A DNA stretch of 64,000 nucleotides from Alteriqipengyuania_B sp035481675 (GCF_035481675.1 NZ_JAYJJW010000001.1:186001-250000), one strand, 5' to 3'; counted from the stretch's first letter, positions 17,723 to 26,842 are shown. Program-made: numbers and translations. Notes: a model not told the origin generated them from the letters alone.

Positions 17723-18376
17723 TCAGCTCGCTCCTAGGCCCAGCCGCTTGTCGATGTCGCGCACCAAGCGGTCCGACACGCGCGGCAGGCTGCGCAATTC
17801 CTCCAGTTCCGCCCGCGATCCCTTGTTCTTGCCGTACACGGCGAGGAAGGCGCGGCGCACGGGCCATTGGGCGCTGCCGGTCTCGATCCGTTCGAGATTA
17901 CCGCCTGCCGATGCGGACCCGGCTTCCAGCACGCGGTAGAACCAGCCGCTGATGCCCACTTCGACCATTGCGGCGACGATGCCCTTCGTGCCGAGATGCC
18001 GTTCGATCGTGGCGCAGGGCTGGCGCGGCTGGGTCAGCTCGATCAGCGCACTGCCGAGGCGGAAGCGGTCGCCGATATGCACCTGCGCCTCGTCAATGCT
18101 GCCGGCGGACAGGTTTTCGCCCATGCTGCCGGGGCCGGCGAGCCGGGGGAGGGAGCCGAAGCGCGCGCGCAGCCAGTCGTAATGGGCTCGCGGGAACTGG
18201 TGCAGCGCCATTGCCGGATATCCGTGATGGCGGCGATCCGCCTGCTCGTCTGCGGCGATACCGCGCGGGCCGATTGCGATGCTGCCTTCCTGGGGCTGCT
18301 TGGCGATGCCGCTGGGCTTGCCGCGCGGCATGGGGGCAATCCCGCCCGCACAGATGGCATCGATAGCGACCTTCAC
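17723..18376 (-). CDS. MOSC domain protein (YiiM-like)
   Basis: A 217-residue protein with a MOSC (molybdenum cofactor sulfurase C-terminal) domain. Visible pieces are RGIAADEQADRRHHGYPAMALHQFP, GPGSMGENLSAGSIDEAQVHIGDRFRLGSALIELTQPRQPC with the conserved Cys, and a helical tail. YiiM-type proteins bind molybdenum cofactor and reduce N-hydroxylated compounds; that role is known for the family, not shown here. It starts with GTG overlapping the methyltransferase stop (GTGA) as the last gene of a rlmN operon. Confidence 0.87.
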   Translation of the reverse strand: MKVAIDAICAGGIAPMPRGKPSGIAKQPQEGSIAIGPRGIAADEQADRRHHGYPAMALHQFPRAHYDWLRARFGSLPRLAGPGSMGENLSAGSIDEAQVHIGDRFRLGSALIELTQPRQPCATIERHLGTKGIVAAMVEVGISGWFYRVLEAGSASAGGNLERIETGSAQWPVRRAFLAVYGKNKGSRAELEELRSLPRVSDRLVRDIDKRLGLGAS

Positions 18377-18975
18377 GGCTTGCGCACCGTCAGCGCCAGC
18401 CAGTCGCGCTGCGTTCCGTCGCAGCCCTTGCCGGGATAGCGCTCGGTCTCGACCACGTAGAATCCCGCGTGCCCATACTGCCCGACAAGCCATTCGGGCG
18501 AGGGGAGGCTGGTCCACCGGCCGAACAGGTCGCGCCCTTCGTCCGGATGACCCGCATCGCCGAGCTTGAAATTGGCGAAATGCCAGCCGCCCGCCTTCAG
18601 CGCACGGAATATCCGGCGGAGCGCATCTGGCAGGTTCGCGCGCGGCAGGTGCAGCAGGCTGGCATGGGCCCAGACCGCATCGTAGGCCGCTTGGGCATCG
18701 AGCTCGTCGAAGCGCATCTGCCGCGCCTTTATGCCGAAACGTTCGCGCGCCTTGCGTACCATCGCCGCCGCGCCGTCCGTCGCATCGAGAGCGAAACCGC
18801 GCTCGGCCATGCGCGCCGCATCGCGCCCGACTCCGCAGCCGAGTTCGAGGATGCGCGCACCATCGGACAGCCGGTCGAGGAGGGGGTCGAGTTGCCGGAC
18901 GTGCATCTCGGCCGTGCTGGCGGTGTATTTCGGCGCCTCCCGCTCGTAAAACGCGAGAGTGGCCGGATCGCTCAT
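18373..18975 (-). CDS. Class I SAM-dependent methyltransferase
   Basis: A 200-residue methyltransferase. Motif I ILELGCGVGRDAARMAERG is at about residues 42-60, followed by LDATDGAAAM (motif II) and YDAVWAHASLLHLPRANLP. The substrate is unknown. Its ATG overlaps the rlmN stop (ATGA) and its stop overlaps the MOSC gene start. Such small methyltransferases next to rlmN often have no known target; tellurite-resistance-type or small-molecule methyltransferases share this fold. Confidence 0.85.
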   Translation of the reverse strand: MSDPATLAFYEREAPKYTASTAEMHVRQLDPLLDRLSDGARILELGCGVGRDAARMAERGFALDATDGAAAMVRKARERFGIKARQMRFDELDAQAAYDAVWAHASLLHLPRANLPDALRRIFRALKAGGWHFANFKLGDAGHPDEGRDLFGRWTSLPSPEWLVGQYGHAGFYVVETERYPGKGCDGTQRDWLALTVRKP

Positions 18976-20228
18976 TCGGCCGCGAGTGCCTGTTCGTCCG
19001 CAGCCGCAGCCGCTTCGCGATCCCGCTCCGCGCGGCTCTTCTTCTCCGCCGCCGTCTTCAGCTGGCCGCAGGCGGCGTCGATATCGCGCCCGCGGGGGGT
19101 GCGCACCGGGGCGCTGATGCCAGCTTCGAACACGATGTTGCTGAACGCCTTGATCCGCTCGGGCGTCGAGCATTCGTAGGCGCTGCCCGGCCACGGGTTG
19201 AACGGGATCAGGTTCACTTTCGCCGGCAGGTCGTATTCGCGGATCAGCCGCACGAGTTCGCGCGCATCATCGTCGCTGTCGTTCTTGTCCTTCAGCATCA
19301 CGTATTCGAACGTGATGCGCCGCGCGTTCGACGCCTTGGGATAGGCGGCGCAGGCGGACAGGAGTTCCGGAATGCCGTATTTCTTGTTGAGCGGCACGAT
19401 CTCGTCGCGGATGTCCTTGGTCACCGCGTGGAGCGAAACGGCGAGGTTCACGCCGATCTCGTCGCCGCATTTCTCGATCATCGGGACCACGCCGCTGGTC
19501 GACAGGGTGATGCGGCGCTTCGACAGGGCGAGGCCTTCGCCGTCCATCACGATGCGCAGCGCGTCGCGAACGTTGTCGAAATTGTAGAGCGGCTCGCCCA
19601 TGCCCATCATGACGATATTCGTCAGCAACCGACCGTCAGCGGTGTATTCCGCCTCGTCCGCATCCTCGGACACGTCCATCCGACCTTTCGGCCATTCGCC
19701 CAGCGCGTCGCGTGCCAGCATGACCTGCCCCACGATCTCGCCCGGGGTCAGGTTGCGCACCAGCTTCATCGTGCCGGTGTGGCAGAAGCGGCAGTTGAGC
19801 GTGCATCCCACCTGGCTCGACACGCACAGCGTGCCGCGATCGGCATCGGGGATGAAGACCATCTCGAAATCGTGGCCGTCGTCGGTCCGCAGCAGCCACT
19901 TGCGCGTGCCGTCGGTGGAATGCTGCGCCTCGACCACGTTGGGCCGGCCGACGACGAAGCGTTCCGCCAGCCACGGGCGCATGGTCTTGCCGATGTCCGT
20001 CATGGCGTCGAAATCGGTCACGCCGCGGTGATAGAGCCAGTGATAGACCTGCTTGGACCGCAGCTTCGCCTGCTTCGGGTCGAGCCCCGCCTCGGCGAAG
20101 ATTTCGGCGATCCGCCTGCGCGGCAGGCCCAACAGATCGATGCGCCCGTCGGCGCGCGGGGTGATGTCGCGCGAAACGGGCACCGGATCGACGGCGCCGG
20201 GAATGGTCATGAGGTTCGTGTCGGCCAT
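18972..20228 (-). CDS. rlmN: Dual-specificity 23S rRNA/tRNA adenine-C2 methyltransferase (radical SAM)
   Basis: RlmN methylates A2503 of 23S rRNA and A37 of some tRNAs. The 418-residue protein has an N-terminal helical accessory domain (QVYHWLYHRG) and a radical SAM domain with Cys142-x3-Cys146-x2-Cys149 (CTLNCRFC) ligating the 4Fe-4S cluster, the GMGEPLYNFDNV motif, and LIPFNPWPGSAYE. Conserved resolving Cys lies in the terminal GRDIDAACGQL. The C-terminal 25 residues are a charged, alanine-rich extension. Start ATG 20228 (MADTNL) is preferred to an upstream in-frame Met lacking a ribosome site. First gene of a three-gene operon. Confidence 0.95.
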   Translation of the reverse strand: MADTNLMTIPGAVDPVPVSRDITPRADGRIDLLGLPRRRIAEIFAEAGLDPKQAKLRSKQVYHWLYHRGVTDFDAMTDIGKTMRPWLAERFVVGRPNVVEAQHSTDGTRKWLLRTDDGHDFEMVFIPDADRGTLCVSSQVGCTLNCRFCHTGTMKLVRNLTPGEIVGQVMLARDALGEWPKGRMDVSEDADEAEYTADGRLLTNIVMMGMGEPLYNFDNVRDALRIVMDGEGLALSKRRITLSTSGVVPMIEKCGDEIGVNLAVSLHAVTKDIRDEIVPLNKKYGIPELLSACAAYPKASNARRITFEYVMLKDKNDSDDDARELVRLIREYDLPAKVNLIPFNPWPGSAYECSTPERIKAFSNIVFEAGISAPVRTPRGRDIDAACGQLKTAAEKKSRAERDREAAAAADEQALAAE

Positions 20229-20361
20229 GGGAGCGGCCCATATAGGCCCCGCGGCAGGATTTTTCACGGACGAATGTAGTTTACCTGCCGGAGGGGCCTT
20301 GGCGTTCGTCGAAAATCCGGGAACCCGATCCTGAATAATCGTTCAAGTCATTGTTTTTATT

Positions 20362-20474
20362 GGCCCGCGCCAAATGGGCCGTGACATTCGTGCAACAATC
20401 TTCTTGTTGTGCAGCGTTCAGGAAACTGCGCCGCCAAGAAAGAATTGTACAGTCACACGCAGCACGAAAGCTGC
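20362..20474 (+). promoter_or_regulatory. AT-richer leader with three short hairpins ahead of the outer-membrane protein gene
   Basis: The 264-bp gap upstream is richer in A+T than the genes around it and probably holds the promoter. Stems seen are ggccc/gggcc (20362-20380), caacaa/ttgttg (20393-20409) and gcagc/gctgc (20459-20474). The last lies just before the ggag ribosome site at 20483. A structured leader could control translation of this abundant envelope protein; this is inference. Confidence 0.35.
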
Positions 20475-20492
20475 TGATGAATGGAGTACATA

Positions 20493-21164
20493 ATGAAAAA
20501 GACCCTCTCTGCACTGCTGGTCGCCGGTTCGGCGATGGCGATCGCCACCCCTGCTTTCGCGCAGGACAACGCTGCCTTCACCGGCCCGCGCGTCGAAGTG
20601 CTGGCCGGCTACGACCAGACCCGTGCCGGCGACGAAATCGACAACGACGCGCCGAACAACAGCGACGACGAGTCGATCGAAGGCGTCGCCTACGGCGTGG
20701 GCGTCGGTTACGACTTCGCCACCGGCGGTGCCGTGATCGGTGTGGAAGCCGAGTACAGCGACTCCACCGCGAAGTTCGACCAGTCGGCTGCCGACCCGGA
20801 ACTGTTCAGCATCGGCGAAGTCGATAGCGGCCGCGACCTGTATATCGGTGCCCGCATCGGTGCGCTGGTGACCCCGGATACGCTGCTCTACGTCAAGGGC
20901 GGTTACACCAACGCCCGTTACAACGTGCTCGCCAGCGACGGTTCGAACGAACTCGACGGCAACATCGATGCTGATGGTTACCGGATCGGTGCCGGTGCGG
21001 AATACGCCATCGGCACCAACAGCTTCGTGAAGCTCGAGTACCGCTATTCGAACTACTCGGAAGCGAACTACGACTTCGGTTCGGCCGACATTCCCGATAG
21101 CCCGAGCTACAATGTCGACCTCGACCGTCACCAGGTGATGGCAGGTGTCGGCTTCCGCTTCTAA
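20493..21164 (+). CDS. Outer-membrane beta-barrel protein (OmpA/Omp25-like porin family)
   Basis: A 223-residue outer-membrane protein. Signal peptide MKKTLSALLVAGSAMAIATPAFAQ is cleaved after AFAQ. The mature part has alternating amphipathic strands with aromatic girdles (GVGVGYDFATGGAVIGVEAEYSD, DLYIGARIGALVTPDTLLYVKGGYTNARY, FVKLEYRYSNYSEANYDF) and ends in HQVMAGVGFRF, with the terminal Phe used by the BAM complex. Size fits an eight-stranded barrel. Codon choice is strongly biased to preferred codons, suggesting high expression. ATG 20493 with ggag seven bases upstream is the start. A strong terminator follows. Confidence 0.92.
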   Translation: MKKTLSALLVAGSAMAIATPAFAQDNAAFTGPRVEVLAGYDQTRAGDEIDNDAPNNSDDESIEGVAYGVGVGYDFATGGAVIGVEAEYSDSTAKFDQSAADPELFSIGEVDSGRDLYIGARIGALVTPDTLLYVKGGYTNARYNVLASDGSNELDGNIDADGYRIGAGAEYAIGTNSFVKLEYRYSNYSEANYDFGSADIPDSPSYNVDLDRHQVMAGVGFRF

Positions 21165-21188
21165 GCGAACCGATTACCGACAGAATGG

Positions 21189-21217
21189 GGCCGGGGGAGC
21201 GATCCTCCGGCCTTTTT
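21189..21217 (+). terminator. Rho-independent terminator after the outer-membrane protein gene
   Basis: A 10-bp stem ggccggggga/tcctccggcc with a gcga loop is followed by ttttt. It lies 25 bp after the stop and only 9 bp before the convergent IalB-like gene end. Confidence 0.9.
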
Positions 21218-21225
21218 CGTGCGCG

Positions 21226-21720
21226 TCAGAGGCGTGCGCAGGCCACGCTGGCGGCATCCATCGCCGTCGCCGCGCCATCCAGGCTGTAGGTCGTGGAGAA
21301 ACGCCTCCCGCCCGCGTCGGTCGCGCCGACGGTCATCTGCCCAGCGCTGCGCATGGCGGCAACGATGGCCGCATCGCCCGCGCGGTTGGCCGCCCAGGCC
21401 TGGTTCCCGCCGCCGACGAGCGGGAAACGTCGACCGCCGATCGACAGTGTGATCGCGCTGCCTTCCCGCACGGTGCGGGACAGTTGGAAATTGACTTGCC
21501 CGCGGACCCGGCGCTGCGGCCACGTGCCGACGCTGGCAAAGGGCGTGTGCTGGCGGGCCGCGCTGCTCGGCCGGGCCTTGGCGATGGCATAGCAGCGCGG
21601 CGTCGCGGGATCGCGGAACGCGCCCCAATCGCCGAAAATGCCGAGGCTGTCCTTCGCCGCTGCCGGGGCGGCGACGGCAAGCAATGCGGCCGTGAGGGCA
21701 AGCGTGGGGCGAAGGGCCAT
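21226..21720 (-). CDS. Secreted protein, invasion-associated locus B (IalB)-like
   Basis: A 164-residue exported protein with signal peptide MALRPTLALTAALLAVAAPAAAKD. The mature start GIFGDWGAFRDPATPRCYAIAKA fits the FGDW...C pattern of the IalB family (PF06776), and beta-rich segments follow (ITLSIGGRRFPLVGGGNQAW, MTVGATDAGGRRFSTTYSLDGA). IalB-type proteins are periplasmic or surface proteins of alphaproteobacteria with poorly defined roles. Family placement is by pattern. The reading frame continues far upstream as antisense of yqiJK, so ATG 21720 is used. Confidence 0.78.
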   Translation of the reverse strand: MALRPTLALTAALLAVAAPAAAKDSLGIFGDWGAFRDPATPRCYAIAKARPSSAARQHTPFASVGTWPQRRVRGQVNFQLSRTVREGSAITLSIGGRRFPLVGGGNQAWAANRAGDAAIVAAMRSAGQMTVGATDAGGRRFSTTYSLDGAATAMDAASVACARL

Positions 21721-21762
21721 GCGCCCTTGTAACCGCCTTGCGGTGCAGGTCAAAATCGGATG

Positions 21763-21774
21763 CCGGACGTCCGG
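21763..21774. repeat. 12-bp perfect palindrome in the yqiJ upstream region
   Basis: The sequence ccggacgtccgg is flanked by t-rich bases (ggttttac) and lies between the divergent IalB-like and yqiJ genes. It could be an operator or a transcript hairpin; nothing decides between these. Confidence 0.3.
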
Positions 21775-21891
21775 TTTTACTGGCGAAACGGGCCTATTTC
21801 GGGTACAAGAATTGGACCGGAGGGGGCTTCCGACAAAGCCCGGTAAATAGAGAGGGCGCACGCGGGCATCGTTCGCGGAGCGTGGAGAGAA

Positions 21892-22524
21892 ATGAGCCTG
21901 CTTGCAGACTATAACCTGCCCTTCGCAATTGCGATGGGGCTGATGTTTTTGCTCGTCCTGTTGCAGGTCATCGGGCTTGGCGGCGATATTGATGCCGATA
22001 TCGACTTCGATGCTGACGTCGCCGACCCGACCGCGGTGGGCTTCGGCGGGGCGCTGACCTCGCTGCTCGGGCTCGGCAAGGTGCCGCTGTTCGTGTGGCT
22101 GATCGTGTTCCTGCTGCTGTTCTCTGGCGTCGGGCTCGGCATCCAGGCGCTGGCGACGGACCTGACCGGATCGCCGCTCTATCGCTGGCTGGCGGCAGTC
22201 TTCGCCGCCGGCGGCAGCATTCCCGCCACAGCGCTGCTGGTCCGCCCCCTCGGCAGGCTGATGCCGCAGGACGAGACGACCGCCGTGGGCCTCGATGCCC
22301 TCGTCGGGCGGCGCGGCATGGTGACCACCGGCCGCGCGGCGAAGGACAGCCCGGCGCGCACCAAGGTCTACGATCACCACGGTCAGGCGCACCATGTCAT
22401 GGTGGAGCCACACGAGGATGCCAGCGAGATGCTGGAAGGGGACGAGGTGCTGCTGGTGCGGCGCGAAGGACAGCGGTTCTTCGGCATCCCGCTCGCCAAC
22501 CGGGCGCTTTCGCCCACCGAATAA
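21892..22524 (+). CDS. yqiJ: YqiJ-like membrane protein with NfeD-type OB fold
   Basis: A 210-residue inner-membrane protein. Three hydrophobic segments lie at about residues 10-30, 62-87 and 97-120, separated by an acidic loop (GGDIDADIDFDADVADP). The C-terminal domain (LVGRRGMVTTGRAAKDSPARTKVYDHHGQAHHVMVEP...GDEVLLVRREG) has the OB-fold of NfeD-type partners. YqiJ proteins accompany YqiK flotillins and are thought to organise membrane microdomains. The flotillin gene starts 46 bp downstream; a short hairpin (ccggc-gaa-ggccgg near 22534) sits in the gap. Confidence 0.85.
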   Translation: MSLLADYNLPFAIAMGLMFLLVLLQVIGLGGDIDADIDFDADVADPTAVGFGGALTSLLGLGKVPLFVWLIVFLLLFSGVGLGIQALATDLTGSPLYRWLAAVFAAGGSIPATALLVRPLGRLMPQDETTAVGLDALVGRRGMVTTGRAAKDSPARTKVYDHHGQAHHVMVEPHEDASEMLEGDEVLLVRREGQRFFGIPLANRALSPTE

Positions 22525-22569
22525 CCATTCCCGGCGAAGGCCGGCAATAATGACAAGACAGGAGAAAAC

Positions 22570-24336
22570 ATGGAAAGTCTGTTCGAAAGCGGAATGATAA
22601 TGGGGGTAGCGATCATCGTCGCGGTGATCGGTATATTCGCCACGATCCTCAAAATGTATCGTCGCGCCAGCAAGGAGATCGCCTTTGTGCGGACCGGTGT
22701 GGGCGGCGAGAAGGTCGTCATGAACGGCGGCGCAATCGTTCTGCCGGTGTTGCACGAGACGATGCCGGTGAACATGAACACGCTGGTGCTCAGCGTGGTC
22801 CGCCGCGACGGGGAAGCGCTGATCACCCTCGACCGGCTGCGGATCGACGTGAAGGCGGAATTCTACGTCCGCGTGAAGCCCGACGCCGAAGCCATCGCCA
22901 TGGCCGCACAGACGCTCGGCATGCGCACCATGCAGCCCGAAGCGCTGAAGGACCTGGTCGAAGGCAAGTTCGTCGACGCGCTGCGCAGCGTGGCTGCCGG
23001 CATGAGCATGAACGAGCTGCACGAGCAGCGTGCCGACTTCGTGCAAAAGGTGCAGCAGGTGTCGTCCAACGACCTCGCCATGAACGGCCTGGAGCTGGAA
23101 TCGGTCTCGCTGACCGGTCTCGACCAGACCAGCATCGAGCACTTCAACGCCAACAACGCCTTCGACGCCGAAGGTCTCACCAAGCTGACCGAGCAGATCG
23201 AGGCGCGCAAGAAACTGCGCAACGACATCGAGCAGGACACGCGCGTGCAGATGGAAGGCAAGAACCTCGAAGCCGACCAGCGCAGCTTCGAAATCAGCCG
23301 CGATACCGAATACGCTCGGCTCGAGCAGGAGCGAGAGGTGGAGGTTCGCCGCGCCAAGCAATCTTCCGAAATCGCCCGCGAACAGGCCGAGCGCAGCCGC
23401 GAGGCCGATGCCGCGCGGATCGAGGCCAAGAAGCAGGTCGACGCGCAGCAGATCGAGGCCGACCGCCTCGTCGAGGAAGCCCGCATCGACCAGCAGCGCG
23501 CCCTCGAAATTGCCCGGCAGGAACAGCAGATCGCGGTCCAGAACAAGAGCCGCGAGGAAAGCCAGGCCAAGGCGGAAGCCGACGAGGCGCGTGCGAAGGC
23601 CGTCGCTGCCGAGGAACAGGTCGCGACCAGCCGCGAAAGCGAAATCGCCGAACGCCAGAAGAAGATCGAACTGATCGAGGCGGCCAAGCAGGCCGAGCGC
23701 GAGGCCATCAAGGTCAAGGTCGATGCCGAAGCGGAACGCGATGCCGCCGGCAACCGCGCCGAAGCCATCCGCCGCGAGGCAGAGGGTGAGGCCGAAGCGG
23801 TCAAGCTACGCGCCGAAGCCGACCGTGTGCGGTTCGAAGTGGAAGCGGCCGGCCAGCAGGCGGTCAACGAAGCGGCGAACATCCTCTCCAGCGACCAGAT
23901 CTCGCTGCAGATGAAGATGGCACTGCTGAAGGTGCTGCCGGAAGTCATCCGCGAAAGCGCCAAGCCGATGGAAGCCATCGACAGCATCAAGATTGTGCAG
24001 GTCGACGGGCTGACCCAGCGCGGCGGCGCGGGCGGAAATGGCGGCGGCGTTGGCGGGGCCGGTACGGGCAACCTCGCCAACGATGCGGTCTCGGCCGCGC
24101 TCGCCTACCGCGCGCAGGCGCCGATGCTCGACGGGTTGCTCAAGGAACTGGGCCTCAACGGCGCGTCGCTCGGCGCGCTGGCGGCCGGGGCATCCGACGG
24201 GGTCGTGACCGAAGGGTCCGTCGGCCTGACCGAGCCCTTTAAGGCGCCGCAAGGCTCCATCCTGCCGACCTTCGACTTCAGCAACGACGAGGTTGACGGG
24301 GAAGACACGGCGGAGGATACCGACGCTGCCGAGTAA
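22570..24336 (+). CDS. yqiK: Flotillin family inner-membrane protein
   Basis: A 588-residue scaffold protein. An N-terminal membrane segment (residues 8-27, MGVAIIVAVIGIFATILKMY) is followed by an SPFH/band-7 domain to about residue 200 (FVRTGVGGEKVVMNGGAIVLPVLHE, ELESVSLTGLDQTSIEHFN). Residues about 205-430 form a very long Glu/Ala/Arg-rich coiled coil, then a Gly-rich linker and an acidic tail (DEVDGEDTAEDTDAAE). Flotillins oligomerise on the membrane and affect fluidity and motility. It forms an operon with yqiJ and is closed by a strong terminator. Confidence 0.92.
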   Translation: MESLFESGMIMGVAIIVAVIGIFATILKMYRRASKEIAFVRTGVGGEKVVMNGGAIVLPVLHETMPVNMNTLVLSVVRRDGEALITLDRLRIDVKAEFYVRVKPDAEAIAMAAQTLGMRTMQPEALKDLVEGKFVDALRSVAAGMSMNELHEQRADFVQKVQQVSSNDLAMNGLELESVSLTGLDQTSIEHFNANNAFDAEGLTKLTEQIEARKKLRNDIEQDTRVQMEGKNLEADQRSFEISRDTEYARLEQEREVEVRRAKQSSEIAREQAERSREADAARIEAKKQVDAQQIEADRLVEEARIDQQRALEIARQEQQIAVQNKSREESQAKAEADEARAKAVAAEEQVATSRESEIAERQKKIELIEAAKQAEREAIKVKVDAEAERDAAGNRAEAIRREAEGEAEAVKLRAEADRVRFEVEAAGQQAVNEAANILSSDQISLQMKMALLKVLPEVIRESAKPMEAIDSIKIVQVDGLTQRGGAGGNGGGVGGAGTGNLANDAVSAALAYRAQAPMLDGLLKELGLNGASLGALAAGASDGVVTEGSVGLTEPFKAPQGSILPTFDFSNDEVDGEDTAEDTDAAE

Positions 24337-24356
24337 CGTCGGACCAAACACCTCAC

Positions 24357-24389
24357 GGGCCCCTGGCGATACGCCGGGGGCCCTTTTTT
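24357..24389 (+). terminator. Rho-independent terminator after yqiK
   Basis: An 11-bp stem gggcccctggc/gccgggggccc with a gatac loop is followed by tttttt. The T-tract touches the stop codon of convergent greB. Confidence 0.92.
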
Positions 24390-24882
24390 ATGCGTGTTCC
24401 TGTCCCGGATAGGCGATCGCCAGGATTTCCCATTCCTTTTCGCCCGCCGGCAGCCGCACGGTGCGCAGGTCGCCGACCGATGCGCCGCGCAGGGCACGCG
24501 CCATCGGGCTGGACCAGCCGATCCGCCCATGCGCCGCGTCCTGCTCGTCGTCACCGACCAGCGTCACGGTCTTCCTCGCATCGTCCTCGTCCGCGATGGT
24601 GACGACTGCGCCGAAGAATACGCGGCTCTGGTCCGGCGTTTCGGACGGATCGATCACCCGCGCGGCTTTCATCCGGCGGGCAAGGTGCGCCGCTTCCCGG
24701 TCGATCTCGCGCATGCGCTTGCGGCCGTAGAGGTAATCGCCGTTCTCGCTGCGGTCGCCATTGCCCGCCGCCCAGCTGACGATCTCCACAATCTCCGGTC
24801 GTTCGGTGCCGAGCAGATGGTCGTAGCGCGCCTTCATCGCGGCATAGCCGGCAGCGGTAACGGGATTGCCGTCGGGCTTCAT
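24388..24882 (-). CDS. greB: Transcription elongation factor GreB
   Basis: A 164-residue factor that rescues backtracked RNA polymerase by stimulating transcript cleavage in the secondary channel. The N-terminal coiled coil (residues 10-80) carries GDRSENGDYLYGRKRMREIDREAAHL, which is the GreB signature and includes the acidic tip residues. The C-terminal FKBP-like domain shows FFGAVVTIADEDD, VTLVGDDEQD and IGWSSPMARALRGASVGD. It begins 16 bp after the lytic transglycosylase stop, so the two are probably cotranscribed. Confidence 0.94.
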   Translation of the reverse strand: MKPDGNPVTAAGYAAMKARYDHLLGTERPEIVEIVSWAAGNGDRSENGDYLYGRKRMREIDREAAHLARRMKAARVIDPSETPDQSRVFFGAVVTIADEDDARKTVTLVGDDEQDAAHGRIGWSSPMARALRGASVGDLRTVRLPAGEKEWEILAIAYPGQEHA

Positions 24883-24898
24883 CGCCCCGTCGCCCCAA

Positions 24899-26842
24899 TC
24901 AGTTCCGGAAGTACCAGCTCGCGGGCTTGGGGCCGCCGTAGCCGGCGCGGTCGGGGTTGAGGGCTTCGTAGACTACGGCGTTCTCGATCACGCGCTGGAC
25001 GTAGTTCTTCGTCTCGTAGATCGGGATTTCCTCGATCCAGCGCTGGTAGGTGATGGTCCCGCGGCGAGGGTCGCCGTTGGCGCGCAGCCACTTGTTCACG
25101 TTGCCCGGACCGGCGTTGTAGGCCGCGATGGCGAGCGGGTAGGCCCCGCCGTAGTATTCCAGCATGCGCTTGAAGTACCCGTCGCCCAGCATGATGTTGT
25201 AGGCCGGGTCGCCCTTGATGCTGGCGGACATGTAGGACATGCCCATCTTGCCCGCCTGCTCGCGCGCGGTGGCGGGCATCAGCTGCATCAGGCCGCTGGC
25301 GCCGGCGTGGCTGGTGCGGGTGGTGTCGAATTCGCTTTCCTGCCGGCTGATCGCGTGGATCATCGTCCAGTTGCCGGTCGGGTGGGTTTCGACCACCGGA
25401 TAGCCTTCCAGCTGCACGGCATCGAAGCCCTTCTGCGCTGCGGCCTCCCCGATCACCACCGCAAAGTCGCGGCGACCCAGTTGCTTTGCGTATTCCGCCA
25501 CCAGCGCCAGTTCTTCCGGGCTCTGCGCCTGGTCGGCGATGTGGGTGAAGAAATAGCGTGCGGTGCGCCAGTCGCGGCCGCGCGCGGCCTCCTGCACGGC
25601 GGCGGTCAGCGGCTTGCTGAAGAATTCGGCGCGCTGTTCGGGCGTGGGAGTGACGCGGCCGACGGGCTGGGACCACAGGTCCTTGTGATCGCGGCCCAGC
25701 GCTTCCAGCGCCAGAAGCCCGTAAAACTGGCCGCGATATTTCGCCGCCATCTCGTAATAGCGGACGGCCTCGGCCTGCTGGCCCGCCTGCGCAGCCGCTT
25801 CGCCGGCCCAGTAGAAGCCCTTGGAACGAGTCTGCGGGGTCTGCGCGGCCGCGCCGTAGCGATAGAACAGCGGGGCCGCGGCGGCGCCGTCATAGAGATT
25901 CCACAGCGCGTTCGTCCCGCCGAGCCACATCAGCGAGGTGTAATCGTCGCGCAGGCGATAGCTGCCCTGGCTGATGTCGGTGCCGGGCGGGAAGGCATCG
26001 TCGATCTTGCTGGCGATGCGCACGCTGTCGCGCGTGTCGGCGGCGCGGGCGACACGCAGCAGCTGGGTCACCCACAGCTCGCGATTCAGCACAGGTTCGG
26101 CGAGGGCAGGGCGGTCGGCCAGGATGCGCACGGCTTCCGCCACGCGGCCATCGGCGCGCAGGCCCCGCACGCGGTCATAGACATAGCCCGGATCGCTGAG
26201 GTCGCGAGCGCTCGGCGTGCCGTCGGTGCGGTGTGCGAGGCGCGAGGCGAACACGGCCTGAGCGGAGGGGGAGACGCGGGTCAGCTGGCGCCGTGCGGCC
26301 TCGAACTCGCTCGCCCACATCAGTGCGTTCATGCGCGCGTCGTGGTCTTCGGGCGTAAAGGCGCCGGCATAACGGCCGAGCAGCATCAGCTCCGCACTGT
26401 CGCTCATGGTGCCGCCGCGCCAGGCCTTGCGGGCCCACTCGTCGGCGCGCGGATCGCCGTTCACCATCAGCGCGATGGCATAGGATGCCGCGCCAGCGTT
26501 GGTGAGCGGCGGGAAGCGGTCGAAGAAGCGGATCAGCTGCGGGGCATCGACCGGCTCGACGGCCAGTCGCACCTCGGCGAATTCGCGCAGGCGGTCCTCG
26601 CGCGGGAAGCCGGGATTGTTCAGCAGGAAGCCGGAATACTGCGCAAAAGAATAATTGCCGCTTTCCTGCAGCGCTTCCCAGTTGCTCACCACGCCCGCCC
26701 ATGCGGTGGGGCGGGACGTCAGCAGCTCGCGCCGCTGTTCGTCCCAGCGGGCCTCCTGCGCTTGTGCCGCGACGGGAACGCCGGCGGCGGCGATGGAGAG
26801 GAGGGCGAGATTCAGCAGGGGTTTACGGCTCATGCTGGACAT
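24899..26842 (-). CDS. slt: Soluble lytic murein transglycosylase (Slt70-like)
   Basis: A 647-residue periplasmic enzyme that cleaves peptidoglycan with 1,6-anhydro-MurNAc formation. Signal peptide at about residues 1-30 (SRKPLLNLALLSIAAAGVPVAAQAQ). A long alpha-superhelical region fills the middle. The C-terminal goose-lysozyme-like domain contains ISRQESEFD with catalytic Glu502, SHAGASGLMQLMPATA, and IAAYNAGPGNVNKWL. Two ATGs (26842, 26833) are possible starts. Divergent from dapA with an 83-bp gap; greB follows in the same direction. Confidence 0.94.
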   Translation of the reverse strand: MSSMSRKPLLNLALLSIAAAGVPVAAQAQEARWDEQRRELLTSRPTAWAGVVSNWEALQESGNYSFAQYSGFLLNNPGFPREDRLREFAEVRLAVEPVDAPQLIRFFDRFPPLTNAGAASYAIALMVNGDPRADEWARKAWRGGTMSDSAELMLLGRYAGAFTPEDHDARMNALMWASEFEAARRQLTRVSPSAQAVFASRLAHRTDGTPSARDLSDPGYVYDRVRGLRADGRVAEAVRILADRPALAEPVLNRELWVTQLLRVARAADTRDSVRIASKIDDAFPPGTDISQGSYRLRDDYTSLMWLGGTNALWNLYDGAAAAPLFYRYGAAAQTPQTRSKGFYWAGEAAAQAGQQAEAVRYYEMAAKYRGQFYGLLALEALGRDHKDLWSQPVGRVTPTPEQRAEFFSKPLTAAVQEAARGRDWRTARYFFTHIADQAQSPEELALVAEYAKQLGRRDFAVVIGEAAAQKGFDAVQLEGYPVVETHPTGNWTMIHAISRQESEFDTTRTSHAGASGLMQLMPATAREQAGKMGMSYMSASIKGDPAYNIMLGDGYFKRMLEYYGGAYPLAIAAYNAGPGNVNKWLRANGDPRRGTITYQRWIEEIPIYETKNYVQRVIENAVVYEALNPDRAGYGGPKPASWYFRN

